A stretch of DNA of 64,000 nucleotides from Zymoseptoria tritici IPO323 (Eukaryota > Ascomycota > Dothideomycetes > Mycosphaerellales > Mycosphaerellaceae): NCBI RefSeq assembly GCF_000219625.1, contig NC_018218.1, positions 3,472,001 to 3,536,000 on the forward strand. Direction: 5' to 3'. The notes under the pieces were generated by a model that was not told where the DNA came from, did no database searches, and worked only from the letters and a program-made list of their open reading frames with translations. Below are positions 35,169 to 46,415 of this stretch, one piece after another (position 1 is the stretch's first letter; the number at the start of each line of letters is the position of its first letter). The position numbers and the translations under genes are program-made.

Positions 35169-35976
35169 GCGAATCGACCAATGTCGGAAGATCATCACAC
35201 CAGAGAGATCGAGCTGGTCGGGCTATACGAGAGCCGACCTTTCTCCACTCGACCACATACCAATGCGGTTCCCTTGCCGGTCCGCAAGAATTGCTGGTCG
35301 CCACCTTGGACTGGGAACTACGACGCAGAGCTGACCACAAGTCCTGCACGAGGGTTTGCACTTGGATACGGACAAGATGAAAGGCATAAGACGCATAGAT
35401 GATCGATGGCCTGGAAAGAACGCCCGCATGCATGTTCGCGCGCGAGGTAGACATCGGAGGAATCGAAGAAGCATTGTTCGGAGGAGGCGTCTGGATGCCG
35501 CATTGGATACCCTAGACGACAGGAAGAGAGCAATCTGCCAGGGAGGAACTTGCATGGCAACCTAGGATCGACATCCAGGTCACGTAGAAGATTAGAGCAG
35601 GTTAGATGCTCGAGTGTCTGCTTGTATAGAGCACGCGTGGCTCGCAGGCATTAGCGCTCTTCGCTCGTAGACATGAGAATATTGATATCATGTTCACTTG
35701 TGATGTGCAAGTCGTTCCCTCCTTTCTTCTTTGATGACATCCTATCGTGTCTTCCGCCGGGCTAGTATTTTCACCCGCCCATTCCATCGGCTTTTGCCCA
35801 ATGCAACTCGTTAATTCATCCAATTCATCGTCTGCTGCTAAATCCAAGCCAGACCTCCCTCACGCCCGTGTTCCCTTGTGTCCTGTATTCCTGTTCGAAT
35901 CGATCCAAGCTGACGATGCCCTGCTCTCCAGACAAGCACACGACAAGGCCTAGCTGATCCCATTCCAGCTCATCCT
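35169..35976. other. Gap between convergent genes
   Basis: 808 bp between the stop codons of the TBC and HbrB genes. Reading through the TBC intron would give a long artificial frame here, and I see no real gene. Confidence 0.5.
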
Positions 35977-38532
35977 TCACCCAGCACCAACCAATCCAAC
36001 CCTTTTCCCGGCTTTCATGCCCACCCACCCTCTCCTATCTCGTCCGGTCCTTCCCCGTCCCAACCAATTATACTTCAACTTCGCGGTCAACCTCTCCACA
36101 TTCGCCTGCGCAACATCTCCCGTCCTACACGAAGCGAGAACATATAGACACTGCAACATCCTCGCGACCGTGTCGGTGACTTTTGCAGGATCCTTTGCTC
36201 CGTTGGTGGCCGAAGAGGACATGGTGGGAAACGCGCCACCGACGGAAGTCGCAAACGAGCCTGGCCCGCCGCCGGGAAGGGCAGGGGAGTGCAGATGCGG
36301 TAGAGACGTGCCGAAACTGCCGGCTGAGGTATTGGACGTCGCGCGACTGCGATTCGCAAGAGCGGAGGTTCCGCCACCGCCGCCGGATGATGAGCTCGCG
36401 GCGTCGAGGAGAGTGGAGCCTTGTGAGTTGAAACTGCTGAGGCGCGGGGAGAGCGAGCCAGCGGTCGAAGGACGATCTGCGCCGGGGGCGGTGGGATCGC
36501 TGCGCGCGTGGTCACGCGGTCGGGCTGGGTCGGGGCTGACGTTCGCGTTGATGCTGTCGAGCGAGAGGCGGGAGAAGATGTTGAGAAGTGTTTCGTGTTT
36601 TGGTATGATGACGGTGTCGCGAAAGGCGATGAGGGTGATACGGCGGATCTCAAGCTCTTCCGTCTGATGCGGCATAGCTCGATGTCCTTCTGCGGACTCG
36701 GGTCGTTCGTCGAGTTTCAACGCTTCAGGTATCGCGCCCCAGAATTCTTGAGCTTCGCGGGCGGTCATGAGCGGTCCGCGGCCTTTGAATTCGAGTTCCA
36801 GCGGGAGGAAGACGGCTTGCAGAAAGGGTAGAATAGCGCCGTACACTCCGATCCACATTTCGACGAGATTTGTCACGAGTCGGTCGTCGGGTACACCACG
36901 TAGTGTCTGCGCGAGGGAGCTGAAGCCCGTCTGGAGGAGTTCCCTAACATCCTCAACCAGTACGACAGGCGACCTTCGCTGCACACATCGACGAACGTGG
37001 ACGCTGACCAGAGCGTTGAAGTCCTCTATCGGAGTCCGTAGATTCTCTCCGGAGAATAGATTCAACAGGCGAGCTTTGAGCAAAGGCCACGCATCGTCAG
37101 GTCCTATTCCTGGCAATCCCATTTGCGCGCCAATATTGCTGAAAGCTTGCGCTGTAACCGGAGGCGGCGCATCGGAAGTTGTAGGCAAGGAGAACAGAGA
37201 AGCGCCTCCCGTCGGTGGACCAGTCATACTCGTCTCGAAACTACTCGGTCCAAGATATTGATCTGCTGTGGTCGCAGATCCATTAGAGATGATTGGCGTC
37301 AAGTCAAGTTTCGCAGCGGCGGCCGCAGCTTTCTCTTCCTTCTTCTTCTCCCGTAGCGCGCGTCCACCGTGTCTCAAATCGAAACCTGACATGGACTTTG
37401 CAAATGCGCTGGGTCCTGCTGAATCTGGGGTAAAGGAATACAGTGGCTGTGGCTTGTCCGGATTTGTGGCCTGCGAATTCGAATGTGCCGAAGAGAGAGG
37501 AAGCTGTGTAGGTTCATCCTTGAGTTTGTTCTTCTGTCGCGACAGGAAATGATGCCGCTTCTCTCGGTCCTTCTCCGCCGCGGTCGGCACCAATGTCGAA
37601 GTCGAAACATTTGCAGATGAGTAGATCGAATTTGCAGATGATCCTGGATCGACCAAACTCGTCGTCGATGCATTAGCGAAACCACCACGCAGAAACGCTG
37701 CCGGCACAGGGCCTTTTCCTGGTGAAGGGAAGCCGGTACTCTTCGGATCCTTCTCCTTTGACAGAACAATATTCTTCGGCTTGAACAATTTCATCTTCGA
37801 ACTTTTCGACTTGACTTCTTTGTCCGCCGGTAAGACCGGAGAATGGCCTCCAGTCGAAGGCGGTGGAAATCCAGGCGAAGGCAGCGGACTTCTCACCGGC
37901 GGGAATGCAACATTCGCTGCTGTTGTGGCCGCGAGGCGATTCCCACCGACCGTACCATTACTGTACGACAGACCGTTCTGAGTCAGCTGCGGACTTGTAT
38001 TGTCGCTTGGGCGACGACTCCCCGGTTGGCCAGTATTGATGGGGACGAGACCTGGATATGAGCGTTTCCGTTCTGCGCTGAGCATAGGTGGCGAGATGTG
38101 ATGCATGGCCGCTTGTGCGGCAATGGTGGATGCATTTGGAACATTGTTATTGGCAGAAGCTAATGAAGGCTCGAAAAATCCTTGACTGTGCTGACGGGCG
38201 CGGTGACCCCATTGTTGCTGTGCGAGATTTGGAGAGACGTTTACGCCATCCGTTGAGGTTCGGTTGATGTGCCGCGGGTTGCCATGAAGAGCAGTGGTAC
38301 TTTGAGATGGAGACGGCCCTCCCGCAGTGGAAGGTCTTGTCGGAGGCTGTAGTTGCTGCATATAAGGCGATCGCTTAAAGGATGGCGGCGGCATCATAGG
38401 AGGAGATTCCGGAGATGCAAGAGAAGCGCTTGATCCACTGCGCAGAGAGACTTGTGAGATTGAAGATTGAGACCGATTCCCCGACGGCGAGCGCGGCCGG
38501 GGAGGCGGTCGTAGAGGGAGATTGTCGTTCAT
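35977..38532 (-). CDS. HbrB-domain protein, TORC2 subunit (Bit61/Protor-like)
   Basis: A single exon of 851 residues from MNDNLPLRPPPR. The frame is open further upstream, but that part is poor in protein character, so this ATG, at the start of a fungal-type Pro/Ser-rich leader, is preferred. Residues 1-470 are disordered and Ser/Pro-rich with basic patches. The HbrB domain spans about 475-660. It contains WPLLKARLLNLFSGENLRTPIEDFNALV, the DVRELLQTGFSSLAQTL helix, LVEMWIGVYGAILPFLQAVFLPLE and LRRITLIAFRDTVIIP-like segments. The C-terminal 180 residues are again low-complexity Ser/Gly/Ala. HbrB is named from an Aspergillus hyperbranching mutant. The family includes yeast Bit61 and mammalian Protor (PRR5), peripheral subunits of TOR complex 2 acting in cell polarity and membrane stress. 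Confidence 0.9.
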   Translation of the reverse strand: MNDNLPLRPPPRPRSPSGNRSQSSISQVSLRSGSSASLASPESPPMMPPPSFKRSPYMQQLQPPTRPSTAGGPSPSQSTTALHGNPRHINRTSTDGVNVSPNLAQQQWGHRARQHSQGFFEPSLASANNNVPNASTIAAQAAMHHISPPMLSAERKRSYPGLVPINTGQPGSRRPSDNTSPQLTQNGLSYSNGTVGGNRLAATTAANVAFPPVRSPLPSPGFPPPSTGGHSPVLPADKEVKSKSSKMKLFKPKNIVLSKEKDPKSTGFPSPGKGPVPAAFLRGGFANASTTSLVDPGSSANSIYSSANVSTSTLVPTAAEKDREKRHHFLSRQKNKLKDEPTQLPLSSAHSNSQATNPDKPQPLYSFTPDSAGPSAFAKSMSGFDLRHGGRALREKKKEEKAAAAAAKLDLTPIISNGSATTADQYLGPSSFETSMTGPPTGGASLFSLPTTSDAPPPVTAQAFSNIGAQMGLPGIGPDDAWPLLKARLLNLFSGENLRTPIEDFNALVSVHVRRCVQRRSPVVLVEDVRELLQTGFSSLAQTLRGVPDDRLVTNLVEMWIGVYGAILPFLQAVFLPLELEFKGRGPLMTAREAQEFWGAIPEALKLDERPESAEGHRAMPHQTEELEIRRITLIAFRDTVIIPKHETLLNIFSRLSLDSINANVSPDPARPRDHARSDPTAPGADRPSTAGSLSPRLSSFNSQGSTLLDAASSSSGGGGGTSALANRSRATSNTSAGSFGTSLPHLHSPALPGGGPGSFATSVGGAFPTMSSSATNGAKDPAKVTDTVARMLQCLYVLASCRTGDVAQANVERLTAKLKYNWLGRGRTGRDRRGWVGMKAGKRVGLVGAG

Positions 38533-40952
38533 GGTGCTCGTGATGTCGATGCTGGATGAGGCTGGTGATCCGGAGGAGCCGGCATGTCGCGTGAAGCTGG
38601 ACTCAACAGTCAAGGAGGAAGTATGTTGAAGACTCGGTAGGATGAGGATTGAAGACTGTGGGATAAGATGAGGGCCGAACTGGATGTAATGGTTCAGAAT
38701 AGACAGAGGGAGGATGAGTGGTGAGGCTGAGTGTGGCCTGAGGCAGATATCCATGCTAAGGTAATCTTCTTTGTATGGAAGATTCCTCAAGCGTTCGGAT
38801 TGGCCTCTGTTGATCTCGCGCTAACGGATGTTCGACAGAGAAGATTAGCAAGGATATGCCCTAGCGCGAGATCAACATGGACCAGTCAGATTACTCAAAG
38901 TCCACTCAACGTACAGAGAAGATTACAGTAGCATGACAAGGGCAAGTTCACGCAGCGATCTGTTGGCACATGTCGAGTTGCCACGAGCAATTCACAGCGG
39001 TTGTGGATATGGCACAAGAGGCAGCGATCATATGAGGAGAAGAGACATTTTCGATTTGTCCAGAACTCAGCTTCGTACCAGCTGTTCATCCCCCACGCTC
39101 TCCTCTCCATCTTTCAAAAGGAGCGTATTGACGGTCAGGTTTCTACATCAGCCTCGTAACGGGAAATCCCAATCGTCTTCCACCGAAAAGCTCCCAAAAC
39201 ATAAATGCCACAAGAACTCTGCAGGTCGAGCTCTCGGATTTTCACCCTCGAAAGGGATCCGAATCAACCCCATATCCAGAGGGACAGGGATGGGCCAAAT
39301 ACTAAATACAATTCAGCTGAATCGATCAGACAATGTCACTGCCCTGCCGAAGCAGAGTGGACAAAGTTGAGATTCAGACAAGAAGGGTAAAACCGCACAA
39401 CAGACGCATCTGCATTCAATGTCACCTCATCCAAGGAAAGAGCGTACTCGCATCCACGCCTTCGTAAAGGGCAGAAGGAGACCTCAAAATTTCCCGAAGC
39501 AAAAGAGGAGAGGTGACGACGCTCGTTATCTGAAAAAGTGAACACAGCAGGACCTGTTCTCTCAGCGACAAGGAAAGAGTTCCACTCTCACCCGAAAGGG
39601 GGCGGGGGATCTCTGTCCTGGCGAGAAGAATTATCCAGCGGTTCGGACGATTTATATGTGGAGCGGGACATACCCCAGAAGCTCCCTCTCACGAAGATCG
39701 GAAAAGCGACTGTTGTCGTGTGCCGGGTGGTGGTCAAACACGACAATACATGTCCGGCGCGTGCATACGCGGGTGGTCATCCAGGAACGACGCAAGGTTC
39801 GTGTGGTGGTGCTTCGATTTGATGTTCGAGGTTGTGGAATGGATGGAGAGGGGAGAGGAGAGGGGCTCGGTCGGGTGATGGTCGGTGATGCGGGTTCGGG
39901 AAGTCGACGTGGATGGTAGAAGATCTTGAGGGTGGGTTTGATGTGGGAGAGGGCGTGGAGACTGCATCTTAGAAAGTGGGCTTTCTTCAAGGCGGTTATC
40001 CAAGTACCAGCCCTCATGCCCGTATCCCACCACCGGTTCCATCGACCTCAGTCCCTCCTTCGCGACCACGTGCTGCCCAGACCGGGATCACGCGGTCCAA
40101 CAGCCAACTTTCCTCCTCTGCACAAGTCCTCCTCTTCCTTTCATTCCAGACAAACTCGAGTCAAGTCGGTATCCATCTTCGTAAACCTTGGTTCCGGGAT
40201 CCAGGTGCGTCACCGCAGAGGCGCGGGATGAATAGGGTGACGAGGGCGACTAACCAGTGCAACAAAATGGCAAGCGACCTTCTTTGAAAATTCCGGCGAA
40301 TAAGTGTGGTGTAAGAACGCACACAGTCTCAAGCCTCGAATAATTTCACTCTCAGCTCAGACCAGATGCGACGGAGAGCTGCTTATCGGGGTTTCGAGGT
40401 TCGTCCTGTCGGGCTTCATCGGCATACAGCATGTCATTCTGACCATTGCGTGGTCAAGAGTATGCGGTATCCGTGTCGTCCAGTCTGGGTATCCTGAAAG
40501 CTGCCGACGGAATCTCTCCGGATCGTGGCGGGAGAGGAATGGGAAGGTGGTTTCGGCAACGCTGCAATCTGAAAGATCTTCGTCGAGAAGGTCTGGATCC
40601 TCCTCTCTGATGGATCTCCCAAATAATGAGCAGGCCGCAAAGAGCACAACTCAGAAAAACCCTCACAAACGAAAAACACAATTTGCGCGAAATACCATAC
40701 ACAAAGGTATGCATGATGCGCCTGTTCCGGCCCGCCTCGCGCGAGAACGCAGCAAAAGCGGGCGCTGGAACAGAGACCTGCTCCAGACTAACAAAGTCTG
40801 AGCAGTATTTAAAGACTCACTTCACAGTCGCCGACAAGCCCAGAGACCGCGTGATCCCACGTTTCGACGCAGAACGCCACCCGACCGGGCGACGGGTGGA
40901 ACGAAAAGGTCAGGGTTGTAGGACTGAACGACGAGCTCATGACTGCTGTCGT
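38533..40952. other. 2.4-kb gene-free region upstream of the HbrB gene
   Basis: This is the 5' flank of the HbrB gene and 3' flank of PRM1. No frame looks like protein. It contains a perfect 16-bp inverted repeat (separate entry) and a CT-rich tract near 40110-40150. A long 5' leader or regulatory region for a TORC2 subunit would fit, but an unannotated non-coding RNA cannot be excluded. Confidence 0.5.
38808..38877. repeat. Perfect 16-bp inverted repeat
   Basis: The arms 38808-38823 (TGTTGATCTCGCGCTA) and 38862-38877 are exact reverse complements with a 38-bp spacer. It lies about 275 bp upstream of the HbrB start and could be a hairpin in its leader or a palindromic protein site. Confidence 0.8.
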
Positions 40953-43355
40953 TCAACGGCCGGGGTCGGCGAATAGATTGTTTCGTGATGGACGATCACT
41001 TCGGAGATTGTTCGTACTGAGGAACGGATTGGTGGTTGGTGGTGGGGGCGATGGCATGCGGTCGGGATGGTAGCCTCCGACTGCGCCATGGGATGAGGCG
41101 CGGATATGGGTTGGACGACGGATGGCGGAGTCGACAATCTGGCCGTTGACATTGCCAAGCTTTTCGGTGGTGTTCATGCGTGGGCTGAACCCCGTGCCCA
41201 TGACTGGCGAGGTGGCGCTGTTGATCTCAAAAATGGGAAGCGGAGCAGGCGTGATTGTGTAAGACTGGCCATTGTACTTGTCGCCGGCATTGTCGCCGAG
41301 TGAGGAAACGGTACCCGATCGCTTATGACTGGACGCCTGCTTGTAGCTTGGAAACTTGTTGAGTTCGTAGTTGTCCGTGGATGGAGAGCTGAGATTTGTC
41401 GGCGTCTTGCCTTGGTAGACTCCATCATTGCCGCCCTTCCAGAGCAGCAACAGCGCCCTGCTAAGCCCGATGAGTGCAATGACGACCCATATGAGGACAA
41501 CGCAAGCAGATATGATGGCTTCTTGTCGTATCGATGAAGCGAGAATACGGATAACATGATCGACTGCGTCGCTCACGGCATCAGCCGCGGCACCATCAGG
41601 TCCAGTGGCCAGGATGTTAGTCGATGAGCCCGAGACTTTATTCAGCGTGCCGAGAGAGAATGTATCGTTTGGAAGCAGGGGCATGTCGATGTGAGCATTG
41701 TCACTGACCCACGTCAAGCCTTTCTCGATGCCTTGAATCTTCAAGAGTACCAAGCAGTTGAGCACTTCCAAGATGGGACTGTACAACACGGTGCCACCGA
41801 ACGTCTTGTTGAGAACTGTCATCATCTCATCGACGAAGACGTTCAGAGTATTGTTAACTGCACCGGTCGTTGTGTTGACCCAACCGAACACATCGTCGTT
41901 GATTTTCGTGTTCGTCTCGTTGATGATATTATTCGTCCCGACAGCCCATTGCTCACTTGCGTTCTGAAGTGAGGCAATGACTTTGTCCGTAAATCCAATG
42001 ATTTGGTTTTCGAGCTTCGGAACCTCCTTCTCAAGCGATTTGAGGAGGGTGTACTGGCAAAGACAGGCGAGGAGGCCTGCGATACCGAGCGAGAGTACGA
42101 AAAGGGCAGGCACGGTGGTAGCGTACGCAACGCTCCAGCGCACCAAAGCGCGACGGCGAGATGAAGAGAACTTCTTGGCCAGCCAAAGACCGGCATCAGA
42201 AGTATACGGCCTGGACACGATATAAACCGCATCCATCGAGTCGTATGCATCGTTTTTGACCAGATGCGCTCTCTCCTTCATCTTCCGCCAACGTTGGATT
42301 TCGCGATATGCCATGGGCACCATCACGGCGATGGCCAGGGCGATGATGACGCCGAAGAAGATCTTCTTTGCCATGCGCTCGATGTCCACCAGTCCGTCGA
42401 AGAAGTCGTTAATGCCGTCGTTGTCCGAGCAAAAGGTCAGCTGCTCTTTGGCAGGCACAGGAAATATTGAGCTGTTCATCGTGTATCTGGGCAAGCTCGC
42501 GTTCAAGAGCTTCTTCACTTCCTCAAATGGCAGTCGTATGGCGAAGTCGGTCAGATTGTGGACTTCAGCGAAAGTCGGAATGGATTTGTTGAGCTTTTCA
42601 AGGCCCTGGTCGTAGTCGTCCGGCAGCTGAAGGCTTTCGAGAGTTTTGATCTCATTGGAGAAATCGACCTTGGGCGGCTTCGGGTCCTTACCCGTAAAGA
42701 AGCTGCCCAAGTTGTTGATCTCTTTCATGAAACCATTGACAGCATCTTGCAAGCCGTCCGCTGCGTCGCCAAGGCCATCTCCCACCCCCTTGACAGTAGA
42801 ATTGAGTGCATCGCCCACAGTCTCTGCCACTTCGACCGCGACATGTAGACTGCCGCTCACAGCGAGTGTGATGAGACAGACGTAGGTTGAAGTCAGTAGG
42901 TTGATGATGAAGAGTACTATTTCCTCCACGCCAGTGACGGTGAGGATGAGCATCTGCATCAAACCATTGATGGCTTTCTCGATACCCCGGGCGCTGAGTT
43001 CGTTGACGCCTTGGCTCATGTAGTGTGGCATGCTAGCCATGGCGGAACCCACATTCTCGACAGAAGTGCAGGCACTCAACGCTTGTTTCCGGGCAGTGTG
43101 GAGGTTGTCGTCGATGGTGGCGATGGCAAAGATGGTTCGGATCAGTACGAGTAGGAGAAGGATGGTCCATCGATTGATCCAGGTCTGTGAGAGTCTAGCT
43201 CCAAGACCGAGATAAGGAGTCAGGTAAGGTTCGTTTAGTGAGGTCGGTCGTGAGGCGGCCTGCGCAGCGTAGTAGTCGCGCGACTCATGTCCGCCAGCGG
43301 AATGAGATGGTGGCGCAGGATTTGGCGATTGCTGTTGATTCTCCGAGGAGCCCAT
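40953..43355 (-). CDS. PRM1: Prm1, plasma-membrane fusion protein
   Basis: A single exon of 800 residues, typical for filamentous fungi. The N-terminus is followed by LNEPYLTPYLGLGARLSQTWINRWTILLLLVLIRTIFA, the first membrane segment and a Prm1 signature. Further segments include GLMQMLILTVTGVEEIVLFIINLL, VCLITLAVSGSL, IFFGVIIALAIAVMVP, ALFVLSLGIAGLLACL and the last one near AIISACVVLIWVVIALIGL. Two large outer loops rich in NxT/S sites and Asp lie between them. The tail is cytosolic, Ser/Pro-rich. Prm1 promotes membrane merger when mating cells fuse, and in filamentous fungi also during hyphal or germling fusion. The gene is pheromone-induced in yeast. The assignment is secure from topology and the N-terminal signature. 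Confidence 0.93.
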   Translation of the reverse strand: MGSSENQQQSPNPAPPSHSAGGHESRDYYAAQAASRPTSLNEPYLTPYLGLGARLSQTWINRWTILLLLVLIRTIFAIATIDDNLHTARKQALSACTSVENVGSAMASMPHYMSQGVNELSARGIEKAINGLMQMLILTVTGVEEIVLFIINLLTSTYVCLITLAVSGSLHVAVEVAETVGDALNSTVKGVGDGLGDAADGLQDAVNGFMKEINNLGSFFTGKDPKPPKVDFSNEIKTLESLQLPDDYDQGLEKLNKSIPTFAEVHNLTDFAIRLPFEEVKKLLNASLPRYTMNSSIFPVPAKEQLTFCSDNDGINDFFDGLVDIERMAKKIFFGVIIALAIAVMVPMAYREIQRWRKMKERAHLVKNDAYDSMDAVYIVSRPYTSDAGLWLAKKFSSSRRRALVRWSVAYATTVPALFVLSLGIAGLLACLCQYTLLKSLEKEVPKLENQIIGFTDKVIASLQNASEQWAVGTNNIINETNTKINDDVFGWVNTTTGAVNNTLNVFVDEMMTVLNKTFGGTVLYSPILEVLNCLVLLKIQGIEKGLTWVSDNAHIDMPLLPNDTFSLGTLNKVSGSSTNILATGPDGAAADAVSDAVDHVIRILASSIRQEAIISACVVLIWVVIALIGLSRALLLLWKGGNDGVYQGKTPTNLSSPSTDNYELNKFPSYKQASSHKRSGTVSSLGDNAGDKYNGQSYTITPAPLPIFEINSATSPVMGTGFSPRMNTTEKLGNVNGQIVDSAIRRPTHIRASSHGAVGGYHPDRMPSPPPPTTNPFLSTNNLRSDRPSRNNLFADPGR

Positions 43356-45233
43356 TGTGTCGAGTGGTGGATGAAAGTCGCGGATGCCTGTGGGTAGTTC
43401 AGATGTTTAGCGTTTGGAACAGGTGTTGAAGGCAGGACGATGTTTGTTTGTGCGAAATTCGAGAAGCGAAGTTTTATGCGCAGACTGCATTATCGCACGG
43501 GTGAATATCGTGAGCAAGCAAACGGTGCAGATTGAGAGTTGAGGTGCATTGCGTCGTTCGAGGATTGACAGACACGCCAGGGAAAGGTCGAGATTCTGCC
43601 GTCGTTGCAAAGCGGACAATGAGAATGAGGATCAAAAAGCGACAATAAAGAAAATGCTCCCACGTACCGCATGGATTCCGCAGAATGAAAGGTCATGCTT
43701 TCATTGTTCATCGAGGATCAAGTCGAATCTTCATGGTCTGAAACAGCATGCAGCTTCAAAGGGCGTTTCGGATCCAACCACTCGTTGTCGTTCCCAGTTG
43801 GGACATGCGGAATGGGCCGGACCTCGTTGTGGTTCATGCAGAAATGCGGCGCTTAGGGAGAATTTCGTTGTCGGCGGTGGGCGAAGCGGTCGCCAGTCGA
43901 CTCACCTCCCACGGGGCCATGCCGAACGTAGGACCCCCGGGTGAGGCCGTTCTGAGTGGACCTGGAAACAGGTGGAGGGGGTTGTCGTCGGAAGTTGGCC
44001 TTCATCCGGGCCATCCCAGCGGCGGATCGAACTGGGTATCGGCATCATTGTCGTCGCACCCGTCGCTGGAAACAGTCCCTCGATGGACACGCCCTGCTCG
44101 TTTACCCGGGAAGAGCAGACGAGAAGGGCGCGCCCGGTCTTGATGGAAACATCGAAGAGTGAAAGGCTCTGTCGAAGAGACGGAAGAGGGAGGTGTGGGC
44201 GCGCTAGGGCTGGGACGCAACAACCTGGCAGAATCCCTGTCGTAGCAGTGACGAGCAGTGTTTCGACCTCAGCTCTTTTTGCGGCTCGTATTGAACCATC
44301 CTTCTCACAAGACTGCGTCGACGTGGATGAATGTCTTGTTGCCAAAAGGACAGCACTTCCTCACAAGCGCACCATCAGACCGCGCTATTGTCATTGAGTT
44401 TGGGCTAAAATCGTGAGGCAGGGTGACATAAGCCGGATTCTTCGACTGCATCCGTCTTCTCCGTCAACACGATTTCTCCTCCAGCCATCAACGGTCTGAG
44501 AGGGGCATCGACATTGTATTTGGACTTTCTACAGCTGGCTCGAGTGGCCAGAGGGAGTCGTTCACGGGTCCCTCCTGTCCGAACGGAAGAGCGCCCGCTT
44601 CGCAATAGCATGCAGAGCTGGCGGCGGCGTGGTCGCAACTATGCCTTTCGATCGTAAGGATCTTTCAGTATTCCCGCTCCAGGATCTCCAAAGCCTGGGC
44701 TTGCCAGTATGCTATTCTGCGACTCGTGCACACACGAAAATCACATGTCAAGATGTGTTCCGCAATTCACTCGGCGTCGTGCGGCAACATTCTGCTGCAT
44801 TGGCCCGCTGCCAGCCTCATTCACCCGCACCATTTATTCTCCGGTCGATCCTCAATTCTGGGATGCTTCCCAGCGCGGACATGTCGTTTCTCGTACTTGC
44901 AAGCTTCTCTCCAAGCTTCATTAGCATCGCATTCGTGGCCGACTTTTCATCACAGCATGATCACTCGACATCCTGGAACAGCCTCAGTTCGCCGACAGTA
45001 TTGCCATCACTGGTCGATCGGTTGCTTGTCAGTCATGCCCTCTGCCAGCTGCCAGCCGCTGGTTGACATATGCCATTCACCACATTGGAGCACATGCTCA
45101 CCTCGCTAGGCTCTCAACAATCATTATATGCAGTCACTTGACCGTTCACGTGTCGTTCCAGGCAGGTATCCACAAGGCCATATATCAAGCCTGCTAAGTC
45201 CTTGCTGTGCTCTCACAAACAACATCATCCACC
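43356..45233. other. 1.9-kb gene-free region
   Basis: This stretch lies between the PRM1 start (minus) and the unknown gene at 45234 (plus), so it holds both promoters. Short frames on both strands are Arg/Pro-rich and look like chance. No repeats or RNA genes are recognised. Confidence 0.45.
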
Positions 45234-45998
45234 ATGCCGTCCAACAGAAGACCAAGGCAAGCACCTCATACCCCGCCAACTGTGCAATACTCGCAGTCCG
45301 ACACTTGGATCCATCCCTCAGTCCTTCACAGGCAGACGATCGCGCGCGCCAACAAAGCCCGCGAAAAGTTCTGTCCCAAATCAGAGCTCTGGCCGAACGA
45401 CTACGATGTCATTCAACACGACGCGAAATGGAAGATCGATAAAGGAAATGCAAAGATCCTGACCATGGAGCGCGCCAGTGCTGTGAAACAAGCCAAGATC
45501 CGTCTTGACAAGGCGACGAGGGCGTACGGCGCCGTTCCGGTACCGACGGTGGAGGCAGTGACGCCTTTCAACGGCAAGGCCTTCGTTTCCGCGCCGCTAT
45601 GCTCGCCCGTACTCTGCTATCCAACAACCTTCAACATCACTTTCCCCGAGGGTCGCCACGCCTCCCATCCCGTCGCATGCTGGCCAACCAAGGAAGAAAT
45701 GCATGAGGCCAGCGCCGTGCATACCATCAAGAGACCCGGCAAGAAAACCCTTCACTTACGCAACCTGCCCTTCCCGAGTTGCACGGTGCAAGAGATCTCG
45801 ACCTTTGCGGAGGTCGATTTGAGAAAGGTCTGGGTTCCGCAGTATGCGCTTGATCACGTCAATTCTACCTTCGCCTTCGCAACTTTGGGGTCGTCTACGG
45901 GAGTGGAGGTGGAACGCACAGCCACCCCATTGTCCGCCGAGGAAGAGCTTGAGGTGTTCGGACCAGAGCTATGGACGATGCTCGATGAGTTCTGGTGA
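45234..45998 (+). CDS. Unrecognised protein, 254 aa
   Basis: Intronless. The start is CACCATGCC, a good fungal context. The protein begins basic and Pro-rich (MPSNRRPRQAPHTPP) and has a Lys/Arg-rich helix-like part near 45-90. It then has a globular-looking section with balanced hydrophobics (VSAPLCSPVLCYPTTFNITFPEG, HPVACWPTKEEMHEA, KTLHLRNLPFP) and an acidic end (EEELEVFGPELWTMLDEFW). There is no membrane segment, signal peptide or motif I can name. The aromatic, structured C-terminal two-thirds argue for a real protein, perhaps restricted to related fungi. Its neighbour on the right converges on it. Confidence 0.6.
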   Translation: MPSNRRPRQAPHTPPTVQYSQSDTWIHPSVLHRQTIARANKAREKFCPKSELWPNDYDVIQHDAKWKIDKGNAKILTMERASAVKQAKIRLDKATRAYGAVPVPTVEAVTPFNGKAFVSAPLCSPVLCYPTTFNITFPEGRHASHPVACWPTKEEMHEASAVHTIKRPGKKTLHLRNLPFPSCTVQEISTFAEVDLRKVWVPQYALDHVNSTFAFATLGSSTGVEVERTATPLSAEEELEVFGPELWTMLDEFW

Positions 45999-46415
45999 CC
46001 TTCACCTGAGGCACGACGAAAGAATGAGTGGATTGAGGTGGGAGAGGCTGGGAAGCGGGCAAAGGCAGGTCTTCCGCTCGGATTTCTTTTGTTATTCTCC
46101 ATTTTCTTACTCTCCGCTTTACGGCTTGACGAAGGGCGAGGACATGCACTTTCCGGTGGGACGAAGCGACGATGACATGGGGATCGGTCAATGGGGCAGG
46201 GAATCGAGACAGGTGAGCGATATAGACACTGTCGGCAAAAGTTGGAGTGAGTTACAGCATCAATTCGTTTCATTATCGTCAGTTCGACGAACATCATCTT
46301 GTGTATATTCAAGCAAACTTTTCAAGCACCAACCGGCCAGCAAGTCGAAAAACAGACAGTCTATAGGCGACACCCAAACGCCAGCGCCGACGTCATATAA
46401 CATCCTCCCTAACGC
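45999..46415. other. Gap between convergent genes
   Basis: 417 bp of probable 3' UTRs. Nothing else is seen. Confidence 0.4.

Noticed and set aside
35036..35380. C-terminal extension of the TBC protein by read-through to 35380
   Set aside because: A canonical GTGAGT...CCTAG intron at 35036-35099 restores a short coiled-coil ending (LQSDHDSLKQKWQSVQAML). The read-through has no protein character.
39455..39500. Possible fourth introner-like copy (AAAGGGCAGAAGG near 39466)
   Set aside because: Only about 12 bases match the core. The hairpin, the ATGCTAGC block and the branch-site tail are absent, and no gene is split here.
43549..45066. Several 100-150 codon frames on both strands upstream of the unknown gene at 45234
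   Set aside because: They overlap each other, are Arg/Pro/Ser-rich, and lack start context, splice logic or motif, so they are likely chance frames.
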